From Pseudomonas sp. BN417 (GTDB lineage Bacteria; Pseudomonadota; Gammaproteobacteria; Pseudomonadales; Pseudomonadaceae): 64,000 nt of DNA. Of the stretch, positions 16,199 through 25,074 are shown piece by piece. Within the stretch, counting starts at the first letter, position 1. Every line of letters begins with the position of its first letter. A program made the position numbers and the translations under genes. The notes under the pieces were generated by a model. It made no database searches. It worked only from the letters and a program-made list of their open reading frames with translations, and was not told the origin of the DNA. The stretch lies in contig NZ_SSOJ01000163.1 of NCBI RefSeq assembly GCF_029871205.1, positions 62,604 to 126,603 on the forward strand, given 5' to 3'.

Positions 16199-17830
16199 CT
16201 AGCGCCGCAGGTCCTTGCGCAAGATCTTCCCAACTGGCGACTTGGGCAATGCGCTGGTAAACGTGATGTGTCGCGGAATCTTGTAGGCCGTCAGCTGCTC
16301 TCGGCAATGCTGTCTGATCTGCTCCGGCGTAACATCTGGGCTCCGGGGGACGACAAATAGATGAGGCACCTCACCCGATCGGGCGTCCGGCACACCTATG
16401 CAGGCACACTCCACCACCTCCGGGTGCGCGGCCGCCACTGCCTCGATCTCATTCGGATACACGTTGAACCCCGAGACCAGGATCATGTCTTTCTTGCGAT
16501 CGACAATCTGCATGAATCCGTCATCACCCATGGTGACTATGTCGCCGGTCTTGAACCAGCCATCCGGGGTAAAGGCCTTGCTCGTCTCTTCGGGATTGTT
16601 CCAGTAGCCGGCAAACAGCTGTGGTCCTTTGATCAGCAGCTCTCCGGGAGCATTCAGCGGAACAGGGACCCCGTCATCATCCACGACACGAACGTCGGTC
16701 GAGGGCATCGGCACGCCGATGCTGCCATTTCTCCCCGGAGGGTTGAACATGGCGCAGGGGGATGTTTCCGTCAGCCCGTAGGCTTCAGTAATCGGCATGC
16801 CTCCCGCTGCGATCCAGCGTTTCACCACGGCCTGCTGAACAGAGGCACCTGCACCTATCACATAGCTCGTCCGGGAAAAGTCGACGCGTTGCAGATCCGG
16901 ACTGTCCACCAGACTGTTGAACAGCGTATTGACCCCCATGAACATGTCGAAGGGCTCTCGTCGAAGTTCGTCGAGTACAGAAACCGGATCTCGCGGATTG
17001 GGGATGAGACGAAGACTCGAACCTGTCGCAATCGACAACAGAGCAACAGCCAACGGGTACACGTGATAGAGCGGCAAGGGCAGTACGATGGAAATCGGGG
17101 CGTCATGTGCCGGTGGCGCTAGCCACAGAAGAATCAACTCCAGGCTGACGCCCACGCTTTTGTGGGTCAGCATCGCCCCTTTCGAAACGCCCGTAGTACC
17201 GCCGGTGTATTGCAGAAATGCAATGTCGTCCAGCGTCACCCGCAGATCGCCAGGATGAGCATTCCCACCGCGCGCAATCACGGAAGCGAGAGGCCGGGTG
17301 GAGCCAGTCGATGAGTCTGGCTGAACTGCTGCTTGCCCTGATTCGTGTGCACGAATCCTTTCCATCAATGCAGCCAAGGGAGCGGTCAGCACATGCTCTA
17401 CCGCTGTGTGGTCTGCGATCTGCTCGAAGGCCTGGGTGAGCCCTTCAGCGATGATTAGACACCTGGTCCCCGAGTCACGAAGCTGGTGCTCCAGCTCCCT
17501 GGGCGTATACAGAGGATTGACGTTGACGATGGTCAAGCCGGCCTGGAGAACTCCCGCCATTGCTACGAGGTACGCCAGGCAATTGGGCATCATCAAGGCG
17601 ACCCGATCACCCTTTTCGAGTTCCAGCTGTCGGAGGTGGCTGGCGAGATTCGTCGATAGCACCTCCAGCCGGCCGTAGCTCAATGCCTCGCCAAGGCAGA
17701 AAGCCGCAATGCGATCAGGATAGAGCCTGAACGAGCGCTCGAGAGTGGCGACAAGCGTACTGATGCCAGCCGTATCAATTTCCTTTGGAAAATCAGATGG
17801 ATAACTCTGATGCCAGATCTGTTGCTGCAT
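16199..17830 (-). CDS. Acyl-CoA synthetase (AMP-forming, FadD-like)
   Basis: A 543-residue ANL-superfamily ligase that adenylates a carboxylate and transfers it to CoA. Motifs in order: P-loop YTGGTTGVSKGA, EAYGLTETSP, GWFKTGDIV, DRKKDMILVSGFNVYP, and the C-terminal lysine in PKSPVGKILRKDLR. GGGAG six bases before the ATG at 17830 decides the start. Length and motifs are typical of medium/long-chain fatty acyl or aryl-CoA ligases. It is divergent from the thioesterase gene, and the shared control region holds a palindrome that recurs before the TetR gene, so TetR control is likely. A 145-base spacer (16054-16198) without obvious features separates it from the DsbA-like gene. Confidence 0.88.
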   Translation of the reverse strand: MQQQIWHQSYPSDFPKEIDTAGISTLVATLERSFRLYPDRIAAFCLGEALSYGRLEVLSTNLASHLRQLELEKGDRVALMMPNCLAYLVAMAGVLQAGLTIVNVNPLYTPRELEHQLRDSGTRCLIIAEGLTQAFEQIADHTAVEHVLTAPLAALMERIRAHESGQAAVQPDSSTGSTRPLASVIARGGNAHPGDLRVTLDDIAFLQYTGGTTGVSKGAMLTHKSVGVSLELILLWLAPPAHDAPISIVLPLPLYHVYPLAVALLSIATGSSLRLIPNPRDPVSVLDELRREPFDMFMGVNTLFNSLVDSPDLQRVDFSRTSYVIGAGASVQQAVVKRWIAAGGMPITEAYGLTETSPCAMFNPPGRNGSIGVPMPSTDVRVVDDDGVPVPLNAPGELLIKGPQLFAGYWNNPEETSKAFTPDGWFKTGDIVTMGDDGFMQIVDRKKDMILVSGFNVYPNEIEAVAAAHPEVVECACIGVPDARSGEVPHLFVVPRSPDVTPEQIRQHCREQLTAYKIPRHITFTSALPKSPVGKILRKDLRR

Positions 17831-17912
17831 TGACGACTCCCGCATTCGTGCTGTTGTTCTGTTGTTGAGGAGACCTGCTTTCCTTGCCAGGCGACTTGCG
17901 CGCCATATAAAA

Positions 17913-17937
17913 AACGATCGTTTACTGAACGAACGTT
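17913..17937. promoter_or_regulatory. Putative TetR operator, site 1
   Basis: AACGATCGTT-TACTG-AACGAACGTT: two palindromic half-elements in the divergent region between the acyl-CoA synthetase and the thioesterase. The core ACGATCGTTTANTNAACGA recurs upstream of the TetR gene at 18687-18705. The recurrence near the regulator supports an operator. Confidence 0.65.
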
Positions 17938-18071
17938 ATGCTATGCTCCCCAGCGTGTCAAACGTGATTCGAATTGAAGTGCAATGCCGCCCTTGTGGCT
18001 TCAGAACGTCGCCGGAGTGCCCTTTCCAGGCGCTGCCCATTCGCGTGAAAGCTATGCAGGAGTCAATCAGA

Positions 18072-18509
18072 ATGAATTGGGATAGACCGAACCCTTTTCT
18101 GATCGAAGTCGTGGTGGGTAACGCAGATATTGATGGCCTGGGTCACGTCAATCATTCGATATACGTGAAGTGGCTCGAGCAGTGCTCGTGGACTCAATCT
18201 TTGAGCCTGGGCATGTCATTGTCGGACTACCAACGAATGGATCGTGGGATGGCGGTGGTTCGCAACGAGCTCGACTATCTGGCCAGCGCCTACGAAGGTG
18301 ATCGCTTGCTGGTGGGCACCTGGATCGTCGCTCTGGAAAAGCGCGTCAAGCTGGTCCGCCAATTCCAGATTATCCGGCCGGCAGATCGGCAGTTGCTGCT
18401 GAGAGCGCAAACCTCATTCGTTTGCGTCGAGATCTCCAGCGGCAAGCCCAGGCGAATGCCGGAGGAATTCCTGGAGGCTTACGAGCGGGCCTGTGCGCGG
18501 GACGCTTAA
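18072..18509 (+). CDS. Acyl-CoA thioesterase, 4HBT/YbgC-like hot-dog fold
   Basis: A 145-residue single hot-dog-domain protein. The catalytic/structural motif DIDGLGHVNHSIYVKWLEQ is the DxxGHVNNxxYxxWxE pattern of 4-hydroxybenzoyl-CoA thioesterase-type enzymes. GGAG lies nine bases before the ATG at 18072; upstream in-frame starts lack a site and family similarity. It hydrolyses an acyl-CoA and is divergent from the acyl-CoA synthetase, so both probably act on the same acyl group or balance its CoA pool under TetR control. Confidence 0.85.
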   Translation: MNWDRPNPFLIEVVVGNADIDGLGHVNHSIYVKWLEQCSWTQSLSLGMSLSDYQRMDRGMAVVRNELDYLASAYEGDRLLVGTWIVALEKRVKLVRQFQIIRPADRQLLLRAQTSFVCVEISSGKPRRMPEEFLEAYERACARDA

Positions 18510-18686
18510 TCACCAATTGGCGTCCTTGAGAAAACGGTGGAATCGGGCCAACGAACGGAGCGACGCCTCTGTCCTCAGGGCTGATTACTGCCGCACCTTG
18601 GTACTGCACGTCGCCCCGAAAACCTACTCCTCGGAATGACGGCCGGATTATCTGGATCTAACTCCAGGGATTTCACCCATTCCGAG

Positions 18687-18705
18687 ACGATCGTTTAGTA
18701 AACGA
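18687..18705. promoter_or_regulatory. Putative TetR operator, site 2
   Basis: ACGATCGTTTAGTAAACGA, containing the perfect dyad CGTTTA-G-TAAACG, lies 48 bases before the TetR start codon and matches site 1 at 17913-17937 at 17 of 19 positions. It probably mediates autorepression. The rest of the 244-base spacer 18510-18753 shows no other structure. Confidence 0.7.
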
Positions 18706-18753
18706 GTTATTTGCTACGCTTTATCTACTTCATACGGCTCCAAAGGAACCCAG

Positions 18754-19317
18754 ATGCGCTACTCCAAGACACACAAGATTGAGACACGCGCAAAGCTGAT
18801 AGAGACCGCCAGGGCGATCACGAAGAAAGGTGGCTTCAGCTCAACGGGAGTGGATGCTCTGATGTCAGCCGTTGGCATGACGGGGGGCGCTTTCTACAGT
18901 CACTTCCCGTCCAAACAGGCACTCTTCCAAGCTGTGATCGAGGATGAGATCAGAAATAGCGCCGAAATGTTGGCTGGCGGGGAAAACGCTTCCGGCGAGC
19001 AGTTGGAACGATGCTTGCGCGACTACCTGAGTACATTTCATGTCCTGCATCCCGAGGAAGGCTGTGTGCTGCCTGCTCTCGGCGGGGAGATCGCACGCGC
19101 AGAGCCCGAGGTGCGGGGGGCTGTTGAGAAGGGACTGAAGCAAATCCAAAAGGCCTGGGCCAGTCGTGTTGGCGATTCGGATGCTGCTTGGGCCATCATC
19201 GCCCAGTGTGTAGGGGCGTTGATATTGTCCCGAGCGGTCGAAAAGGAAAAGACTCGAAAGGAGATCATTGCCTCGACCCGCAGGGCCATTGAAAAAAACC
19301 ACTTCCGCCAAGAGTAG
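18754..19317 (+). CDS. TetR/AcrR-family transcriptional regulator
   Basis: A 187-residue repressor. The N-terminal HTH covers residues 8-55 (ETRAKLIETARAI, then GGFSSTGVDALMSAVGMTGG and AFYSHFPSKQALF), and a helical ligand-binding domain follows. AAGGA lies seven bases before the ATG. Two copies of one palindrome, before this gene and before the divergent acyl-CoA synthetase/thioesterase pair, mark those as its likely targets. An acyl-CoA or the free acid is the probable inducer. Confidence 0.9.
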   Translation: MRYSKTHKIETRAKLIETARAITKKGGFSSTGVDALMSAVGMTGGAFYSHFPSKQALFQAVIEDEIRNSAEMLAGGENASGEQLERCLRDYLSTFHVLHPEEGCVLPALGGEIARAEPEVRGAVEKGLKQIQKAWASRVGDSDAAWAIIAQCVGALILSRAVEKEKTRKEIIASTRRAIEKNHFRQE

Positions 19318-19474
19318 TGAGCAGCTTTAGCCGGCATCCTCACTTCCCCCGGAACTCCGCGATAACCCTTACGAAAGCAGCCAAGTGCAGTCCAGGAAAG
19401 CTGTCGGCTTCCTCTGCCTCGAAAACCATACAGCGCTGCGCCGAGTCATTCGGAAAGTTGAAAGCAGGTGTCAG

Positions 19475-20092
19475 TCAGCGCTGGAAAACCCGGTCGAGCC
19501 GCTCCCTGGCCTCCCTGGCTTTGCGCGCCAGCACGGGACGCAGATCCTCGACCCGAATCCTCGAATCAGCCAGTTCACCACCCACGACGAAGCTGGTGGA
19601 TCGGGCCAGCGCCGCTCCGCTCATCGCATCCTTGACGTCGGCTTCGAAGAACAGGGAAAACCTGTCGCCTACCTGGGGCTCGGCAGTGTCGGCCTGCGGC
19701 GCTCGCTTCAAACCGGTCACGGATAGCTGGATGCGCAGTGCCTGGGGCTCAGGCTGGCCGACCATCTCATAGCCGTTCGAGAGCAGTTCCCGACGCAATT
19801 GCCGCTGGAAAAAAAACAGCAGCGTGTCGATTTCCCTGGCAGTGAAGTCCAGCCCCGAGCCATCCGAAAGCACTAGCCGCGGCGGTTCCAGAAGAACCCT
19901 CTTGCGATACTGCTCAGCCAGGGCGACACCCGAAGCCTGCCAATAGCGGACATCCCCTTGCTCAGCCCGGGGAGCGAGAGCCGCATGGTCGTCCGGGAAC
20001 CCCGGATTTTCGGAGCCTGTCTGCGGTGCTGCGCTGCAGCCGGCCAACAGCCCCGCCAGGAGCGGAGCGATGATGCTCAGTTTCAGGATCAT
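19475..20092 (-). CDS. DUF3313-like outer lipoprotein
   Basis: A 205-residue lipoprotein with signal peptide and lipobox LAGC (cysteine 19). The mature part contains RYWQASGVALAEQYRKRVLLEPP, an RQLRRELLSNGYEMV helix and a C-terminal ARKAREARERLDRVFQ helix. The same architecture is seen in the lipoprotein at 24343-25038 (FRSQLQHELLSAGYELV and AKARQLRERLDREFQ), so the two are paralogues. It ends a minus-strand set with the two genes upstream. Function is unknown; a periplasm-facing envelope role is inferred from the lipobox. Confidence 0.78.
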   Translation of the reverse strand: MILKLSIIAPLLAGLLAGCSAAPQTGSENPGFPDDHAALAPRAEQGDVRYWQASGVALAEQYRKRVLLEPPRLVLSDGSGLDFTAREIDTLLFFFQRQLRRELLSNGYEMVGQPEPQALRIQLSVTGLKRAPQADTAEPQVGDRFSLFFEADVKDAMSGAALARSTSFVVGGELADSRIRVEDLRPVLARKAREARERLDRVFQR

Positions 20093-20160
20093 TTCCAGTA
20101 CTCGATGGATCCATCACGGCTGGTGCGGGCCCGAAGCCCACCCAGGACCTGCCCTAGGGA

Positions 20161-20628
20161 TCAGAAATAACGCGTGCCCTTGATGCTGCATTCGTCGATG
20201 CCCGCAGGTGGAGTCTCTTCGCTGGGGACTGTGAAGCCTTGGCTGTCCAGGCCAACGACGGACTCGACTTCCAGGCAGTCGATACCCTCCTCTACCGGCA
20301 GCGAAAAGAGCTCTACGGTTTCGGCAAGCTCGATCCGATGCACCTCAGTACCTAGCGAAACCCCATTGCTGAATACCTCCAGGCGCAGGTCGACGTAGCG
20401 AATGTCTTCGTATTCGGCGCGGCTCAGGACGCCGACGAAGGTGGCTTCCTCTTCGATGTCCTGGACCCAGTGCGCGCGCAGATGGGCCTGGGCGACTGCT
20501 GCGCTGGAAGCGAAGCAGCACGTGATCGCCAGGATCAGCAGGCTTGCGACCTTCCTGTATTGACCGCCCACGGGCAGGAGCAGCCTGCCCAGGCTTCGTG
20601 GGGTAAGGTCGGCATGATCAATCATCAT
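20161..20628 (-). CDS. Hypothetical exported protein
   Basis: A 155-residue product with an N-terminal hydrophobic stretch (VASLLILAITCCFASSAAVAQA) that looks like a signal peptide with a long basic N-region. The mature part is acidic, beta-rich in appearance and has two cysteines near the end (DCLEVESVVG, DECSIKG) that could pair. No family is recognised. Two adjacent ATG codons could start it; neither has a strong ribosome site. It lies 24 bases behind the membrane protein gene and 68 bases before the DUF3313-like gene, so it is probably part of one operon. Confidence 0.6.
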   Translation of the reverse strand: MMIDHADLTPRSLGRLLLPVGGQYRKVASLLILAITCCFASSAAVAQAHLRAHWVQDIEEEATFVGVLSRAEYEDIRYVDLRLEVFSNGVSLGTEVHRIELAETVELFSLPVEEGIDCLEVESVVGLDSQGFTVPSEETPPAGIDECSIKGTRYF

Positions 20629-20652
20629 CGGACTGGACCATTTCAGGGTGGA

Positions 20653-21744
20653 TCAACGGCTGGATACATGGCTGGCCAGGGGCCGCAGGGCCAGCCACGT
20701 GCGCCAGCGATCGAGATCGCCCCTGGCCATCTCGAACAGGCTTCGCGTGTTCAACGCTTCCAGGGAACTGATGCACGCCTCGAGCGCAGTCGCTTCGACA
20801 CGGCACGGGTTCTCCGCCGGTAGCCTGGTGCCCGTCAGGTAGGTCGCCAGGAAGTAGGAGGCCGCGAAGTCGGAGGGAAACTCATGTACGCCGCCGGCAT
20901 GCAGCCAGGCACTCATCTTCTCGGCAAGGTGGCTCGCGTAATCCTTGGCGTCACGGCTGAAGTCGACCGACTCGCAGTCCTCCAGATAGATAAGACTGGC
21001 AGTGTCGTTGAGAACCCGCCCGCGAACTCTGCAGTACAACCCGACATATTCACCCTCCATCAAGAGCCCGGTATATCGCCCCACGTCCCCGTGAAGTTCG
21101 GCCTGGACATTGGAAAAGTCATCGTTACCGGGAAGTTCAACGATAACGTCGTCGGCAAAATTAACGCGTACACCGACGATTTCACCGCTGACGATTATCT
21201 TCTTGCCCTTGTAGAGTTCTTCCGCTGCCAACTCGTCATCCTTATAGATGCTCGCCAGTCTGGAACTTGGCAGGCGCTCGACCGGGCTGACCATGGCCAA
21301 TTCGACAAGGGCCGACTTACCTCCCGCGAGCCCTACCAGGTAATCCTGCTCCATGACATTGCGAAAGAAACTCAAGGCCCCCTGGTCAACTTCCGGCCCG
21401 GAGGATTTATCGGCCTTTCCTTCCCCATCGCCGTCGAATAGCGACTGGAAATATCCGGAGACCTTTGCCAGATCCTTCGATAGTGCATCCGGAATCTCCG
21501 AACTTATCGAGACATAGGCGCCAATCAGAAATAACGGAAAGGCCAGCGTCGCGAAGACGATGCCATCGATCGACTTGCCAATAAGGCGATTAACGATATG
21601 CCAGAGGTCCGGGCAGAGCAGGACTGCCGCGACAAAAATGGCCGTTCCTCCTGCGAACGAACTGTTGATCGCTCCCACGGACAAGACTGCCAGCAGGCAG
21701 CAGGACACCCAGCAGAAAAAGCGGAAAACACTCTCGACTCTCAA
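20653..21744 (-). CDS. Membrane protein with OB-fold-like (tRNA_anti-like) domain
   Basis: A 363-residue protein with two or three N-terminal membrane helices (residues 8-26, 31-46, 64-80), a charged linker and a soluble domain. Residues 170-255 (EELYKGKKIIVSGEIVGVRV to YLEDCESVDF) resemble the OB-fold tRNA_anti-like family of envelope proteins. The C-terminal 100 residues are helical and unrecognised. The open frame begins with TTG at 21744. No ATG occurs before residue 128 and the hydrophobic N-terminus looks real, so TTG or a nearby alternative start is likely. It is the first gene of a three-gene minus-strand group. Confidence 0.62.
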   Translation of the reverse strand: MRVESVFRFFCWVSCCLLAVLSVGAINSSFAGGTAIFVAAVLLCPDLWHIVNRLIGKSIDGIVFATLAFPLFLIGAYVSISSEIPDALSKDLAKVSGYFQSLFDGDGEGKADKSSGPEVDQGALSFFRNVMEQDYLVGLAGGKSALVELAMVSPVERLPSSRLASIYKDDELAAEELYKGKKIIVSGEIVGVRVNFADDVIVELPGNDDFSNVQAELHGDVGRYTGLLMEGEYVGLYCRVRGRVLNDTASLIYLEDCESVDFSRDAKDYASHLAEKMSAWLHAGGVHEFPSDFAASYFLATYLTGTRLPAENPCRVEATALEACISSLEALNTRSLFEMARGDLDRWRTWLALRPLASHVSSR

Positions 21745-21990
21745 CTGACTTCACTCGCCGAACATTAGTAAATTAAGCCACGCAAGATCCGATAACCGAC
21801 TCTCGCCATGGCACGTCACGGAATTATCCGTGGGAGCGAAGCCAATCAAAGTCATCAATATTCATTTTCTATCAAATCACCCCATCCGACCCTGAAAGGC
21901 GTATCAATCCAGGCTATCGGCTCAGTACTATTCCGTTTTCTCGCCAGAGTCTGGCTTCGCAACTTTCAAGTTCATCATCACGGAATTCAG

Positions 21991-22620
21991 ATGCGCTACT
22001 CCAACAGGCGAACCATCGCCTCCATTGCGATTCTTTTCACACTGCTGCTGTCTGGTTGTGCAGTAACGCCACCCGTCGACCAAAGTAATATCTGCTCGAT
22101 ATTCAGGGAAAAGTCAGGCTGGCACGAAAGTGCACTGGATATGCAGGAGCGCTGGAATGTCCCCCTGTATGTGCCAATGGCCTTCATGCAGCAGGAGTCG
22201 AGTTTCCGTAGCGACGCCCTGCCGCCCAGGCGTTATGCATTGGGTTTCATTCCTTGGGGACGGGTAAGTTCCGCCTATGGATACAGCCAGGCCAAGACAG
22301 AGACCTGGAGTGACTACCTCAAGGAAACCGGCAATTGGGGAGCGGAACGGGACGACTTTGCCGATGCCATGGATTTCATGGGCTGGTACATCAGCAAGAC
22401 GCAGAAAGTAAACGGGATATCCGTCTCCAACGCCTCGGCCCAGTATCTGAACTATCACGAAGGCTGGGGCGGATATCGCAAGCGCAGTTACGAGCGCAAA
22501 CCCTGGTTGAAAACTGTCGCGGCGCGGGTCGGGGATCGGTCCGAGACGTACAGCCGGCAATACCAGGGCTGCAAGCAAAGCTTGCCGGATGGATTCTTCG
22601 AGCGGCTTTTCAGCTCCTGA
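21991..22620 (+). CDS. Lytic-transglycosylase-like (SLT) lipoprotein
   Basis: A 209-residue lipoprotein with lipobox LSGC (cysteine about 21). The mature domain has YVPMAFMQQESSFRSDA, whose glutamate matches the catalytic Glu-Ser of SLT lytic transglycosylases, then SAYGYSQAKTETW (usual AxGxMQxxxxT) and YLNYHEGWGGY. It should cleave peptidoglycan glycan strands from the inner face of the outer membrane. The ATG at 21991 directly precedes the signal peptide; the longer frame upstream is not protein-like. It stands alone on the plus strand in the envelope patch, preceded by a 246-base spacer (21745-21990). Confidence 0.8.
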   Translation: MRYSNRRTIASIAILFTLLLSGCAVTPPVDQSNICSIFREKSGWHESALDMQERWNVPLYVPMAFMQQESSFRSDALPPRRYALGFIPWGRVSSAYGYSQAKTETWSDYLKETGNWGAERDDFADAMDFMGWYISKTQKVNGISVSNASAQYLNYHEGWGGYRKRSYERKPWLKTVAARVGDRSETYSRQYQGCKQSLPDGFFERLFSS

Positions 22621-22629
22621 ACCGCGGCG

Positions 22630-22661
22630 CCGCCAACCTGGCTCGAATCCCCCGTTGGCGG
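22630..22661. terminator. Hairpin between convergent genes
   Basis: CCGCCAAC/GTTGGCGG with a 16-base loop lies 10 bases after the SLT-like gene and 20 bases beyond the end of the convergent ToxS-like gene. There is no T-run, so termination is only suggested by position. Confidence 0.4.
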
Positions 22662-22680
22662 AGGATTCACCGCTATCACC

Positions 22681-23154
22681 TTATCGGTAAAGGCATCGGA
22701 CGTAGTCCAGTTCCTGGGTGTAGTAGCAGATGGTGTTTTCCACCTGGGTCGGCAAGAACTCAAGGTGCAGGGCCGCCCCGGTCGCCAGGCCGTACTGTCG
22801 GCCGAAGAACACGTCCGGAACTTCGCTCAGCCCGGAAAGCGGGTTGCTGCGGCTGCTCTGCGCCTGCTGGATCTCGAGCTCCAGGCTGCTCCTGCCGAAA
22901 CTCACCGCCTTCGCAGACAGGGAGGCGTAATTCAGGTTCGCCTCCGACTTTTCAATCACGGCGAGGCTCAGGGTGTCGCCGATGATCAGCCGCTCTTCCG
23001 AGTGGATCATCTCGCCGCTGTTCAGGACGATGTTGTTCGTGCCGTGGTAGGAAACCCCCTTGGTATAGGCGGGCCGGTCGAAGACGACTCCGGCCAGGGC
23101 CAGCAACGCCATGCCGGAAAGAATGAACAGGTGCTTGAAACGGACGAAGTTCAT
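22681..23154 (-). CDS. Single-pass membrane protein, ToxS-like partner of the adjacent ToxR-like regulator
   Basis: A 157-residue protein with a short cytoplasmic start, one membrane helix (residues 7-25, FILSGMALLALAGVVF) and a periplasmic domain of about 130 residues ending with two cysteines (NTICYYTQELDYVRC). GGAGG lies seven bases before the ATG. It overlaps the ToxR-like gene by four bases, so they are translationally coupled. The regulator-plus-small-bitopic-partner layout is that of ToxR/ToxS and TcpP/TcpH; direct sequence relation to ToxS is not visible, so the role is inferred from layout. Confidence 0.7.
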   Translation of the reverse strand: MNFVRFKHLFILSGMALLALAGVVFDRPAYTKGVSYHGTNNIVLNSGEMIHSEERLIIGDTLSLAVIEKSEANLNYASLSAKAVSFGRSSLELEIQQAQSSRSNPLSGLSEVPDVFFGRQYGLATGAALHLEFLPTQVENTICYYTQELDYVRCLYR

Positions 23155-23996
23155 TGGCTGTCCTCCAGGCACTTCCTGACCATTGCGAGTTTCAGGTTTT
23201 CCATCTTGTTGTCTTCGGAAAACATCAGGTTGCCGGTTCTTCCATCCGCCCTCACACAACTCAGGTCAAAGAGCCGGTTCGCCTTGTTGACCCAAACCTC
23301 TCCTGCCGGGTGAACATCCCGGGATTCCAGCACGGGTTTGAAGTCTGCCATCAGCCTTTCGGTTTCCGCTTCGTTCACGCCGACGAACCGGTAGGTCACC
23401 GGCCCCTTGACCACAGTTGCAATGGCCAGTTCGGAGCCCATCCCATCGAACAGCCCGCCCCTATAGCAGAAAACCGCAACAAGCAGGCCTGACATCAATA
23501 CGTAAGCTGGCAACAGCAACCGTCCCCAGTCGAACTTCGTCCCGGCGCGGTGCAACACTTCCGTCTGCACCGGTTCGGGAGCATTTTCATTCGACAGGCT
23601 GATTTCTTCAGCCGCGGCCTCTTCGGTTTCCTCGGCGGAAACCGCGCCAGCTTCGTCGACTACATAACTGGCATTGAATCGATAGCCACGCCTTGGAACT
23701 GTCTGCAACAAGTCGTGGTCACGACCGTCGTTGATCAGGTTGCGCAAGGTGAAGATCGCCTGGTTCAAACTTCCCGCAGCGACTACACGATTATCCCAGG
23801 CGAACTCCATGATCTCGCTGCGACTCTTTATTTCTCCGGGCTCCAGCAACAGCAGTTGCAGGAGTCGAGATTCCGCATAGGCCAAAGTGACGGAGTTCAC
23901 TTCGCCCCCCTGCGGCGCGAAACTCAATTGATTGGTTGCAGCGTCGAGAGTCGCCGTATCGCCATTCTTCAATAAAAACTGAAACTTGCTTCTCAT
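23151..23996 (-). CDS. ToxR/CadC-like membrane-bound transcriptional regulator
   Basis: A 281-residue protein. Residues 30-110 form an OmpR-type winged helix (TLAYAESRLLQLLLLEPGEI, then SLNQAIFTLRNLINDG and TVPRRGYRFNASY). An acidic linker (EETEEAAAEE) follows, then a membrane helix around residues 158-176 (LLLPAYVLMSGLLVAVFCY) and a periplasmic sensor domain of about 100 residues with two cysteines (DLSCVRADG, VRKCLED). It would bind promoters from the membrane in response to envelope or periplasmic signals. Neighbouring DUF3313-like, SLT-like and barrel proteins are plausible targets. The ATG at 23996 gives the family start. Confidence 0.85.
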   Translation of the reverse strand: MRSKFQFLLKNGDTATLDAATNQLSFAPQGGEVNSVTLAYAESRLLQLLLLEPGEIKSRSEIMEFAWDNRVVAAGSLNQAIFTLRNLINDGRDHDLLQTVPRRGYRFNASYVVDEAGAVSAEETEEAAAEEISLSNENAPEPVQTEVLHRAGTKFDWGRLLLPAYVLMSGLLVAVFCYRGGLFDGMGSELAIATVVKGPVTYRFVGVNEAETERLMADFKPVLESRDVHPAGEVWVNKANRLFDLSCVRADGRTGNLMFSEDNKMENLKLAMVRKCLEDSQ

Positions 23997-24342
23997 GCTT
24001 TCCGGTGAATCTTGCACTGATAATGGATGACCGCCAGGCGGCTGCCTTATTTTCCCGCACAACTGATCTTCAAAGTCGATCAAAAACCGAAAATAACGAT
24101 TTTTGATTCGGTGTATCGACCTTCTCCAGTGAAAATTGCCCACACCACAATCATGAGTGTGAGGCCCGACCATTCCATCCGTTGTCGCTCCCCGCCAGCC
24201 TAACCAGCCACGGCGACCGATCCCCGAAGCTTAGCCAGCATCGCCCCACTATCCAGCGATCGCGGCAAGCGCAGTGTTCTTTCTGCAATGCCTCGAAAAC
24301 ACGGCTGACGAAGCCTTTGAACATCCGCTTCTGGAACTTTCC
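23997..24342. other. Divergent intergenic region between the ToxR-like gene and a lipoprotein gene
   Basis: These 346 bases separate two divergent starts and so must hold both promoters. The stretch is less GC-rich than its surroundings (for instance CGAAAATAACGATTTTTGATTC near 24088-24110). No clear -10/-35 pair or strong palindrome was recognised. It is the most likely place for autoregulatory binding by the ToxR-like protein. Confidence 0.4.
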
Positions 24343-25038
24343 ATGAACCTGAAATTACTTTCGATCATTCCATTCACACTCTCGCTGGTCGGCTGCTCGA
24401 TGGCCCCGAAGATTGATTCCAGCCATTCAGAGCAACTTGACAATCCGCGTGGGCATACCCAGGTCGAGAAGAACGAAGACATGATTTACTGGAAACGGAA
24501 TGACGTCCTTTTTGCTGCAAGTTATGACAAGAAGATCTTCCTGAGCCCGACTGGTTTGGTTTCGGCCGCGGATGGTACCAGCCAGGACCTCGACTCGGCG
24601 GAAGAACGGAAAATTCTCAACCGTTTCCGCTCTCAACTGCAACACGAACTTTTATCCGCAGGTTACGAACTCGTCGACACCCCCACTCCGCGCTCCCTCG
24701 CACTCAAGGTGTCGATAGCCGATATCAAGCGCACGCCGCGGGATATGACCGTCATGGAATACGTCCCGATCGGATTCCTCGTCGGTCTGGGCATGCACAC
24801 GGCCGGCTTGCGGGATGAAACGCTCTATCTGTTCTTCAAGACCGAAGTCACCGACGGCATGAACGGGGAAACCTTCGGCCAGGCCGTGAACCGGGTGCGC
24901 AGCGCGGATATAGACCCGTCCGACTCCCCCGTTGCCGAGGATCTCTACCCCGCAATCGACGCCAAGGCGCGACAACTTCGCGAGCGACTGGATCGCGAGT
25001 TCCAGGGCGAGAGCGCCCTGCATGCCACTTCCAATTAA
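24343..25038 (+). CDS. DUF3313-like lipoprotein (paralogue of 19475-20092)
   Basis: A 231-residue lipoprotein with signal peptide and lipobox LVGC. It shares layout and motifs with the minus-strand lipoprotein at 19475-20092: MIYWKRNDVLFAASYDKKIFL near the mature start, the FRSQLQHELLSAGYELV helix, and the C-terminal AKARQLRERLDREFQG helix. The ATG at 24343 is chosen because the signal peptide starts there. It is divergent from the ToxR-like regulator and 36 bases ahead of the barrel gene, probably one operon. Function unknown. Confidence 0.78.
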   Translation: MNLKLLSIIPFTLSLVGCSMAPKIDSSHSEQLDNPRGHTQVEKNEDMIYWKRNDVLFAASYDKKIFLSPTGLVSAADGTSQDLDSAEERKILNRFRSQLQHELLSAGYELVDTPTPRSLALKVSIADIKRTPRDMTVMEYVPIGFLVGLGMHTAGLRDETLYLFFKTEVTDGMNGETFGQAVNRVRSADIDPSDSPVAEDLYPAIDAKARQLRERLDREFQGESALHATSN

Positions 25039-25074
25039 CCCGGAAACCCCTCACAGGAACCATCAGGTAGAAAG

